From NCBI GenBank assembly GCA_015680685.1, contig MNCI01013699.1:107507-136932 (forward strand): 29,426 nt of DNA, written 5' to 3'. This stretch comes from Gnetum montanum (lineage: Eukaryota; Streptophyta; Gnetopsida; Gnetales; Gnetaceae). Each line of letters starts with the position of its first letter. Position 1 is the first letter of the stretch. The position numbers and the translations under genes were made by a program. This document shows, piece by piece, positions 9,178-17,812 of this stretch. The notes beneath the pieces were generated by a model. That model worked only from the letters and a program-made list of their open reading frames with translations, was not told the DNA's origin and made no database searches.

Positions 9178-12029
9178 TCATGTGGTTCCAAGTGGCAATG
9201 GCTCCTCCATGGGTCACTTCCCCTTGTCTTGTGCTCTAGGATTTGGGATTTGATGGCTTTGAAGAAGTGCCTAGAGCTTTTCTTCTTCAGTTTGAGGATC
9301 TTGTGCCATCCATGTTGATGCGCCAACATTTGATGAAGTAAGCACCTCCCATGGACACGGTAGTTGTGGGAACATCTTATTTTCTTTGATGTACCAGGCT
9401 GCAAACAATCGTCATTTCTCCTTGTAGGCTCTGGCTTTGTCCCTGTACTCTTGAAAATCTATAAGTCATCGAGCCAAGTTTGTTGCAACATCTTTCTGGC
9501 CTTGGTAGCTAGTCTTAACCACCTCTAGTTCAGAATTTGTGACTTCTAGCTTTTGCAACATTTTCTTGTGCTTCGCAAATTTTGCTTCATATTTGGCATA
9601 GGTGGCAGCTACCTGCTTCTCAAGCTCTATTCTCGGGCATCCTGTTGTCAACATGGCTAGATTGGCATATCGCAGGTTTGCCAATGATCTATTCTCGGGC
9701 GTCCCACTATCAACATGGCTAGATTGGCATATTGCAGGTTTGACAATTCCATGTACTCTTTGAGATCTTAAATCTACAGGTCTCAGCTTTTAAGCTTTGC
9801 TTGATGGACAAATGCATATGTGTCCAATATGGCCTGCCAATTAGTATGTTGAGCACTGAAAGTGTTGATGTGGGCCTTGGCCATATGGATCTCCTTTTCT
9901 ATGACTTGCTTGTACATCCCCACCTAGTCTCTAAAGTGCTCCTTTAACTTTTTATGTCGCTTGACCTTGTTTTTCCATGTGCTTATTTCGATGGCCATCT
10001 TCTGATGGATTGTGTGTACCTCCTCCATTGAGAGGGTTCGATTCGCTTTGGCCAAATGGTTCATGTCTTGGTTGACCCTAACCAACTATTCTCGTAATTG
10101 CTAAAAGTTTTCCTCAAGAACATTCTTCTGTTTCTCCACAGTGATCAACCAAAGATTGTCAGCAATGAGTTGTTTATTCTCTTCCTGTAAGGCCTTGAGT
10201 GCTTTGGCATGCACGTATGTTTATGCTTATGCCTTGGAAGCATCCCAGTCAGCCTTCTCCTTCTCCTCCACAATTCTTTTATTGTTCGCCAATAATTTAT
10301 TGAGTTGCTCTATCCTAAAGGTATCCAACTAGTCTATAGGAATGAATTGAGATGGGTCCCATTGTGCATCTTGCAGGGTAACGAGCCTTTCTTGGAGTCT
10401 TGCCAACTTTGCTTCCACATGCTCAACCCTGATATCTGCCATGACCAAATTTCCTTTGGTGGAGATGAGAACTAATTGTGCTGTTATGACATCTTGTGAG
10501 ATGTTGAACAAGGACATCATTACTTGTCCTATCTACAGTAATCGATTAAGGACATCCTCATGCTCCGTAGGAGTCATTGAGAGACTAGCTAGAGTTTGAG
10601 CATCCTGTGCTCCTGTGAAATCTACCAGTGTCACAATAGGGATGTTGAAAGATTCTTTGATATGATTTGTGACCACTTCTACAGCTCCTACTGCATCTTA
10701 GTGCTACATGACCACCACTATGGCCCCTTCACCTGTTTCCAATTACACCTGGAAAGACGTAGGATTCCCTGAAATCTATTGTGATCAATGAGTCTCCCCT
10801 CCTCCTATTTGAATGGACACCTTGCCGCATGCATGATCAATAGAAATTATGTGTTGTACCGTGTTGTCGATGATGCGGAAGAGATTAGCATCATCACGAC
10901 TTTCCCAACTAACTATCTCAGCGATGGCCCTGAGTTGGCTCATCAATGGTCGATAATCCTACAACAATGGTGATGGTTGGTCTCGTTGGCTCGTGCTAGG
11001 TCCTACTTGTTGTTGACTAGGCTCTATGCTTGGGAGTTGGCTAGGCCCTACAGTTTAAGTTGCAGTGGGCCCCACCATCTATTCTTACTCTAGCTCCAGT
11101 GTCTCACCAGCACTTTTCCTTGGGGCTGGTGGCTTTAGTAGTTCAGCGAATGAAGCATTTTGGGCTCTTCTAGGAATGTCATTGGTGTACCCTAGAATGC
11201 CAGCATGTTTGCATAGCTTCTTGATGAGACAAGCGAAGGGCAACGCAAACTTCGTTGTCTTGCGTTCTTCAAACCATGTCAAGATCTCCATGAGATAAAG
11301 ATGAGAAAGGTTAGCATTAGCCTTTCCCATCAATATCACACTTCATCTTACTACATACCTTGAGATTATTTTTAATCCTCTTGTGGGGAAGATGTGATAA
11401 GTAGCAATCTTGAAGTATATCTTTTCTTCTAGCGTCAACTCTCCATATGTTTTGTTCTCTTTACCGTATGCTCTATCCAACCAAACTCTTTGTGCATCAG
11501 CATCAGAGTGAGTGGATAGGTGAGCAGCTTTTGGCCTTGTATTCAGAAGGTTCAACACTTCCGAGATGGCCTTAGTGGAAAAATCTATAGACACACCATA
11601 AATGTCAACTATGGTGCCTTCTTCCTTATTATGCCAAAATTGGTATGTTTCTCCTAAGTACCAAGCACCACTTTCAGAGAGGATAGGCTATAATGGAGAC
11701 CCATTGAGTTGGTCCCTAACAGCCTTAGGAACGAATTCCATGAAAGGTCCAAAGTTTAATTCCATGATCATAGCTATCTATGTGGACCTTTCTCAAATAG
11801 CCTAGACACACTCTAGGGACAACGTGAGGTGTTGTCCCTGTTTAGGTGCTTCAGCAGCTCCTCCTTCTGCCTATTCCAACTATGTAGTAGTAGGAATCTC
11901 TTGATGGATGCTAAATGATTGTGCCTCCTACTCTGCACGTTGTTCAGGAGATGCTTATCCTCTACCTCTCTTGGGTCGCTTGGACACAACTTGAGAGGGT
12001 CCTTCTTCTTATCCACGTTTAGGGACCAT
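9178..12029 (-). pseudogene. ORF2: accessory retrotransposon protein, decayed
   Basis: A second long frame starts at the ATG at 12029 and ends at TGA 9178-9180. It would encode about 929 residues if a 62-bp tandem duplication near 9629-9752, the only frame change I found, is discounted. The N-terminal 88 residues are hydrophilic. Residues about 89-316 have ELNFGPFMEF, a VDFS-like AISEVLNLLN, YHIFPTRGLK and a LPFACLIKKLCKHAGI stretch. That order resembles the 'putative plant transposon protein' domain, from memory and unconfirmed. A Pro/Ser/Gln-rich linker (around 11000) and a long charged coiled-coil region (10520-9470) follow. Many in-frame stops fall where element E has Gln. The function is unknown; it could be a captured host gene. 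A splice acceptor abuts the start codon. Confidence 0.7.
9629..9752. repeat. 62-bp tandem duplication in ORF2
   Basis: ATTCTCGGGC starts at 9629 and again at 9691, and the following about 50 bases are repeated with few differences (both contain CAACATGGCTAGATTGGCAT). Since 62 is not a multiple of three, it accounts exactly for the frame change between the 10520 and 9684 open stretches. Confidence 0.85.
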
Positions 12030-12060
12030 CTACAATCACACGAGGCCGACCATTAGTAAG
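12030..12060 (-). promoter_or_regulatory. Predicted branch point and splice acceptor before ORF2
   Basis: On the minus strand CTTACTAAT (plus 12052-12060) is followed about 20 bases later by GTGTGATTGTAG, which directly abuts the ATG of ORF2. The same arrangement, with TTGCAG, is kept in element E at 28289-28319. CTAAT fits the plant branch-point consensus. The matching donor is not established; AAG/GTAAGC about 68 bases upstream exists in E only. Confidence 0.5.
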
Positions 12061-12530
12061 GTTGTTTATAAAATTTAAGTTATACCTTACTTCTACCTTA
12101 ATGAATTCGTTTCTTATTTCATGTGATCCAGAGTTAGAAAATCTTGTGGAAATGTCCCCTAAAAGTTTCAATATTAGGCCTCTTAACCTGATTAGGTGGC
12201 TTTAAAATTTAATTTCCTAATGTGGGTGAGGAGATAAGATTGTTTTTGGCACATGTTGATCATCATTTTTTGTAATTAATTACCCTTTATAGTATCCTTT
12301 AGATGATGACGAATTTCAAAAAATTTATATGCAATTTGGAGTGTACCCCTCCCCCATGACTATTTTGAACATTCTGGGTTCAAGTAAGTTCTTTCGAAAT
12401 AAGAATCAGAGCACTAGTAAGCAAGCTATGGCTATTAGAACAAGAGGTGCACAAGTTGCGAGTTGTAGAAGAAAATTTAAAAAATTCCCCCATGTAAACA
12501 GTTGAAAATGATGTTGATGTGTGTGGGGGG

Positions 12531-12606
12531 ATCCATATATATAGTTTCGTGTGATGCAATATCACGTATGTAATAGTGCAACCCCGATATCGCGTTAGAC
12601 ATGATA
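12531..12606 (-). promoter_or_regulatory. Internal promoter-like cluster upstream of ORF2
   Basis: On the minus strand ATATC-type sites (GATATC at plus 12586-12591, GATATT-like copies at 12558 and 12603) precede a TATA-like CTATATATATGGAT (plus 12531-12544). This mimics the LTR promoter layout, about 500 bases before the ORF2 ATG. The TATA-like run is conserved in element E (28762-28770), but the GATATC sites are not. Confidence 0.4.
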
Positions 12607-12957
12607 TTAAATAGTCCTAAAGGCACAAAAATGAAGGACTTGAAGTTGGTGTAAAAGGTCCAAGGTAATATTAAATAGTCCTAAAGGCACAAAAAATATA
12701 ATGGTGTAGAAGCTGGCACTGAAATGCATGAATTGGATGAGGAGAAAGAACATGTGTCAATTGATAAGAACGTTTGAACTAGAAGGATAATGAGGGAAAG
12801 AGTATTGTAATTCTTGGAGGGTATAAAATGTTGCACTGGTGATGTGTTGTGAGTGTAGCTTACAAGGGTTACACAAGTGGGTCCTCCCCAAAGCAAGTTT
12901 CAACCTATAATGCCCATGCATAACCACACCTTAAAATGTCCGTAGGCACTAGAAGGG

Positions 12958-13206
12958 TTAAATGTAATCTGCACCAGTTCCACAAAACACACACATGTAG
13001 ATACCACCATGATGAGGTATGAAGTCAATGCTACACAAGACATGAGTCACAAATTCATGAACAGTGAGATGAGGTGAATTGTAGAAGGAATTGTAGAAAT
13101 TGGGACATGAGGTAACTAACTCAGGGCATGATGAATCCTCAGTGTAAAGCTTGATTAATGTGTCATTAACCCATTGTTCAAAAATCAAGACCAAGTCCAT
13201 TCCTCT
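12958..13206 (-). pseudogene. Short conserved frame between gag and ORF2
   Basis: An 83-codon stretch ending at TAA 12958-12960 aligns without any gap to 29178-29426 in element E and stops at the same codon. By eye 53 of 82 residues match, including RGMDLVLI, VNDTLI and IYMCVFCGT. E has one internal stop. No family is recognised. In CD the open frame extends upstream to an ATG at 13326, but conservation there cannot be tested. It may be a small third protein or the tail of a larger vanished frame. Confidence 0.4.
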
Positions 13207-13935
13207 GATTAGTGACATCGCATTGTTTTTTTCCCAATGATAGACAATAATAAGAGCATCATGATGGCAAGGCGTACAATCACTTGGCATTTCGTACAAG
13301 GGAGGATTGATTTTGCTTTGTGGCACTCTTCTTCTCTTTTCTCTTTTGTTTTTCTCTCTTTTTTTTTGAATGAATACTTAAGCCAAAAAAGTTGCCTACC
13401 TTCAAGCATGGTGGCATGTCTTTCCAGTGGGACCCCCTAGAATAGCATTGAGTTTCCTTGATTGAGTGCCTTTTGATTACTCTTACTCCCATTTTTCATT
13501 AGATCTACAAGGATCTTAGTACAACTAAGCTGCATGATAACTCCTACAGATGTCACCAAAGAGAATCCACAAGTCTCCTTGATGTCACACCTTGGCCATT
13601 CCTACTTAGTCCATCCTTCTTCGCTTTGGGTATAATAAACACAATGTTACTTTTAATTTTTAATGATTAGGAATATCATTGTACCCAGGGTAGAACCTCT
13701 TATTAATGGAATGGGTAGGTGGATGTTGTGGGCTGACTGTTCAAGTAATTAGTCACCTGAGACTTGATAGCGGAGAACAACACCTCAACCAATGAGTCAC
13801 ATGAGTGCTTTATTTGTAGATGAGATTACTCATAAAAAGACAAAAAGACAAAATAATAAATTGAAAGATGAAAAACTAGAAAACAAAAAATTGTAAAATT
13901 AAAGAAAAGAAAAACATTTATTAATTCTGTTGTTG
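13207..13935. other. Retrotransposon internal spacer
   Basis: This spacer lies between the gag stop and the short conserved frame. It holds a pyrimidine-rich run (13327-13369) and an A-rich stretch (13835-13920). Overlapping open frames on both strands are low-complexity and not supported as genes. Confidence 0.5.
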
Positions 13936-16218
13936 TTAGAATGGGAGATACCCCCCATACCTAAATGGTTGAGCATGGCTAGAATTAATAAATGGAAGGT
14001 TATGATCCTTGCATGCTAGAAATATTGGGACCTGGTCATACTTACCCCATTGGGGTTCACACACTTGATTAGAGTTGATATAGTGGGGCAAGTTATAAGA
14101 TGTGGTTAATTTATAAGGGGTTGACCCACTATGGTACTTGTGACCATAAGATGGTATGCAAGGATCAACATGTCTCCCCATGTGGCTATATTCATTAGGC
14201 CCCATGGTTGTTGGAGTATTGAGTGGTGGCCCTGATAAGGTAACATGAGGTGTTGAGTTCAAGGAGAAGGATGCATCACAACGTGGAACTTGTGTTGGGT
14301 TGGAAGATGTAGTGGGTTCAACATCATGCTACTTCTTCCTACGACCATGCCTAAAGAAAGGGCGCTTTTGAGTACTTCCACTGTTGTTGACAGTAGTAGC
14401 ACAAGTAGCATTTAGAGGTTGGTGTTGTGGTGCAAAACCTTCTGGTACAATTGGTGGCGAGGTAGAAGGAGGTGAAGGATGAGAATATTGTTGTTAAGGA
14501 AAAGTGTAAGGTACATGAGGTGGCAACCTTAGCGGAGAGGGCATGAGTGGATAGTATTCCGAAGAATGATAACGATGAGGTGAAGTAGAGGATGATGATC
14601 CAGTTGGAGAAACAAGGTGCTGAACATAGTAAGCATTTAGCATTGGGACATACAAAGGATATGGTTGGGTTGGCGATGGCCTCCCCCATGATTGGGACTT
14701 TTGCCACTGTGGTTGAACCTGATATTTCTGTACAAAATCTAGATGTAACATTCCTCCCCAATGCTCATGTAAATGTGACAAAACTAGGCATTGGCCTTTG
14801 GGGTGATTGTACAAATAGACCGTACATTGATATGTGAAGTTGGCAGTTGAGTTCTTATTCTTATTATCTTCTACCCTTTGTTCTAATTGTTGTGTGGTGT
14901 CTTGTCCTATTTCTTAATTTGGCATAGTTGTGCCTCTACTATTGTTAGCATCTTCTCCATATTTTCTGTGCACCCACTCCATCATCTTATTAATCTTTGC
15001 CATGATTTCATCTAGTAATTATTGCATTGGCAAAGGTAGAAATGGTTGCACTTCCTCCAGATGAGTTGAATTCTCCTCTTTATGGTTATGAACCTTTACT
15101 AATTCGAGATTTTGGTCCTATTGAGAGCTTTCAACGTTCTCCCATTTAGTCATTTCTCCTTCTTCTTTTGCTACCCGCTTAATAAGCTCTTGCAATTGAT
15201 GGGTTTGTAGCTCGTATAGTTGACCTTGGGCATACATCCCTACGGTTTCCCTTGTTTCATTATGGAGCCCATCTATGATATGGTACATTAGCCTCTCCTC
15301 TAAGAACTCATGGCCTGGGCAATTGTTTAACAATGCATAATCTATTTCTAAGGCCATGTCCAAGGGTTCATGTTGGTCTTGTTTCCATTCTTGGATTTGT
15401 CTCCTCAAGGCCGACACTCTGGCATAGGTTTGATATCGTTCAGTAAAGAGTTCTACCATTGTTGGCCAACTATAGATTGATTTTGGTTTTAACGATTTGT
15501 ACCACACTTTTGCTGGGCTAATGAATGTCATGGGAAAGAGCTTAAGTTTTTGTCGCCCATTATCAATATTGTTCCATACATAGGCATCGTAGAAGGCTTA
15601 TAGATGATGTTGCGGATCTAAATCATAGCCTCCAGAAAACTTAGGAAAGTTGTTTAAGTCAAGCCTGGGTAGACGGCTTTCCTTGTGATGCCTGCGGGAT
15701 ATTTGAACAACCTCTTGTATAGGCATTAGGCTCTTAGTGGCCAACAGGGGTTCATCATCACGAAGTGGGTTGTGAGTTTGTGCATTGGGACGATGTTGTC
15801 CTTGCTCATGTTGGCATTCTCGATTTTCTTTATGAGCTTGATTTTTAGTTCTATGTCGATCCCTTGAAAGATAGTCATCCGTGTGACAATTTGACATTGA
15901 AGGAGTAGAGAAAGAGAGGGAACTATAAAACTCATTATGACTTTTGTAAGTCTTCCAATCATCCCCAAATAAGTTCTTGTTAGTTATTGAGAAGGTCCTA
16001 GGGCTTTTGGGCCTCCTCGTTCTATGGGATGTCTCATCCTTACTAGAGGTGTTAGAGTTGGATGACGAAAGTCTTTGAGTATCATTGGGGTGTTCATGAA
16101 CGTAGGGGACTCCTGCATAAGGTTGAGTACTCCAAACTTTATCTTCATCATATAATTCGTTGGTTCTCCAATGAATTGCCCTACTAGTTGCGTTATCATA
16201 CTCTTGTGAGAGAGACAT
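13936..16218 (-). pseudogene. gag of element CD, frame intact but with six stops
   Basis: This Gag polyprotein frame has 760 codons. One frame runs from the ATG at 16218 to the stop at 13936-13938. It is interrupted by six in-frame stops (15598, 15118, 15019, 14914, 14494 and 14329) and no frameshift. Residues 1-200 are rich in Ser, Thr, His and Arg. The retrotransposon Gag core lies around residues 230-360 (VWYKSLK, RRQIQEWKQD, YHIIDGLHNETRETVG). A zinc-knuckle-like C-x2-Y-x3-H-x4-C sits at residues 465-477. A Pro/Tyr/His-rich tail makes up the last 280 residues. It lacks the LDFTFILHQDE N-terminal module of copies A, B and F. The ATG lies 113 bases after the primer-binding site. No protease or polymerase follows. 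Confidence 0.8.
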
Positions 16219-16331
16219 AGTTGTGAATTTGTGTGTAACTTGTTTGCAATTACTTCTTCCTAAAAGATGTATTGTTAATACTTTGTTACAGTGATATTGT
16301 ATGACGTAACTAATCTAAATAACTAGCACCG

Positions 16332-16349
16332 TCCCCGAAAACGGTGCCA
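16332..16349 (-). other. Primer-binding site, tRNA-Asp type (element CD)
   Basis: The plus-strand text TCCCCGAAAACGGTGCCA has three differences from the recalled plant tRNA-Asp 3' end. It lies one base from the LTR at 16351. Confidence 0.8.
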
Positions 16350-16350
16350 A

Positions 16351-17179
16351 TGATGAGTGGCAAGGTACCCCTACACTCAACCATATGAATACGAGCGTTT
16401 CACGCACGATCCAATCGAACTCCGCAGATGGGCTAGTTGTGGTATCGAGATAGTTACTCGCTGATCGTAGTTTGCTGTCTTCCCACCTGGACTAGTATTT
16501 GCTTTGTCACGTATGGTTTAGTCCAGAGTGAAGTGTATGATATAGTTTCTAACCTAGTGCTACTCCTGGAGGCAATGGAAAATAACTTGTTAAACTAAGA
16601 GGAAAAGGGAGAGAGAGAGTTAAGCTAGCCTAAGTGTGATGAGCATCCGTTCCTTAATCATCCGTACACATCTTGGACCTTGTGCATGACTACTACTAGG
16701 ATTACCAAGCACATGGCCTAGGTACGCTACTGGGATACCAAGTAGTCATACTTGAATGCTCATGATTAAGTCGTACTCATTCCGTGTTTAAGGAGTTAGG
16801 GTGAAGAGATATTAACTATGAAAGCAATAAATAACAATAACAATTAAATAATTAAACTAAGTGAATGTTGCAATGATGAAGTAATCTTGATCTTTATTTT
16901 CAATCATGTGCGTGTCCAGGTACATCACACTTGAATAAAGGTGTCGTATAATTACAATTATCACACTACGAGCATGCACTAGGGGAAAGGGTTGAGAAGA
17001 AAAACTGACAAAAAGATCCTACTCTAATACTAAACTGACCTCTTTAACTCCTTGCGCCTACATGTGTATTTATAGGCCTGCACAGGAGTCACAATATTGC
17101 GCATCCGATATCGTAAGCCAAGTCGCGATATTGCGTACCTGATATCGTGTACGCAATATCGCAGGTGCAATATATCATC
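16351..17179 (-). repeat. 5' LTR of element CD
   Basis: This LTR pairs with 8153-8977. It starts TGATGAGTGG on the plus strand. Compared with its partner it lacks about 22 bases near the outer end and finishes in a degraded TCATC. It lies about 630 bases upstream of the PPR start codon and would drive transcription away from that gene. Confidence 0.85.
17063..17175 (-). promoter_or_regulatory. LTR C promoter: TATA-like box and GATATC cluster
   Basis: Six ATAT-centred sites (two GATATC, plus GATATT, CAATATTG, CAATATC and CAATAT) lie between 17092 and 17172. On the minus strand they precede the TATA-like CTATAAATACACATG (plus 17061-17075). Confidence 0.55.
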
Positions 17180-17812
17180 TTTATATTGAACTCCTTGAAC
17201 ATATAGCCAATATCAAACTTTAGAACTCAATGCTATCCATAGAAATCAAATCCTTAAGTTAGAGTTCCAAACCTAGACTTCATTGTTAATACTTGAATCT
17301 GATAATACACTTAGCAACAATCTATTTAAACCTTTACATTGAACTAGAGTAAATTGATAATAAATTAAGTCGTTGAGTGGGAGCCGTAGATTATTTGGTG
17401 CACTCACATAATATACACCTAAAGGTTCTACGTTCAAGCCTGAATGACGTGACGTAATGCAATCTTTCTGAAAAAATTACCCTTAACTCGTCAAAACAAG
17501 GTTTGTGTTTGGTTCATGTCATTGTTTTTCTCTTGTTTAATATAAATGTTTTTACCGCGGTTACGTAATTGACAAAAAAAGTTGGTGTTTGGTTATCAGA
17601 ATCCATTGTATACTATTTACGTTAATTTGTCTAGTAAAGCCGAATTTAGCAAAAGAAAAGCCTTTTCAATAATTAAACCTGTGAAATGTCTTTGTCCAGT
17701 TGCGTGCAAAAAGTACACCTACGCCGTTCAAATACGTTACGACCGAGGCTCTGCTCGATCCGATAATCCCACGGTGGGCAGAAATAGCAGTGTAATATGC
17801 CTATCGCAAAGA
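17180..17812 (+). promoter_or_regulatory. Upstream region of the PPR gene
   Basis: This is non-repetitive AT-rich DNA between the retrotransposon and the PPR start codon. TATAAA at 17541-17546, about 270 bases before the ATG, is a plausible TATA box. The PPR frame is open upstream to 17582 but has no ATG before 17813, so that extension is probably untranslated leader. Confidence 0.45.

Larger units (their letters stand above)
8153..17179 (-). mobile_element. Near-complete non-autonomous LTR retrotransposon (element CD)
   Basis: The element is about 9.0 kb, read on the minus strand: 5' LTR (16351-17179), primer-binding site (16332-16349), gag (16218-13936), spacer with a conserved short frame (13206-12958) and promoter-like cluster (12606-12531), ORF2 (12029-9178), polypurine tract (8984-8978) and 3' LTR (8153-8977). 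No pol motifs (reverse transcriptase, RNase H, integrase, protease) are recognisable in any frame supplied or read, so the copy is non-autonomous. The LTRs differ at about 26 of the first 250 bases by eye, almost all transitions, indicating an old insertion. No target-site duplication is evident (TCGAT on the left; TTATA or similar on the right). Sequences of the same kind recur in element E. Confidence 0.8.

Noticed and set aside
10788-11805. Plus-strand open frames in the ORF2 region
   Set aside because: They are antisense shadows; the minus frame is conserved with element E.
11813-12016. Minus-strand frame starting at 12016 as the N-terminus of ORF2
   Set aside because: It is in a different phase; the frame from the ATG at 12029 continues into ORF2 and aligns with element E from its own ATG at 28288.
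14351-14837. Alternative minus-strand and plus-strand frames over the Pro-rich tail of gag
   Set aside because: The gag frame itself continues here in phase with its upstream part and aligns with copy A; the other frames do not.
17582-17812. N-terminal extension of the PPR protein
   Set aside because: The frame is open but contains no ATG; the first Met is at 17813 and gives a sensible targeting sequence.
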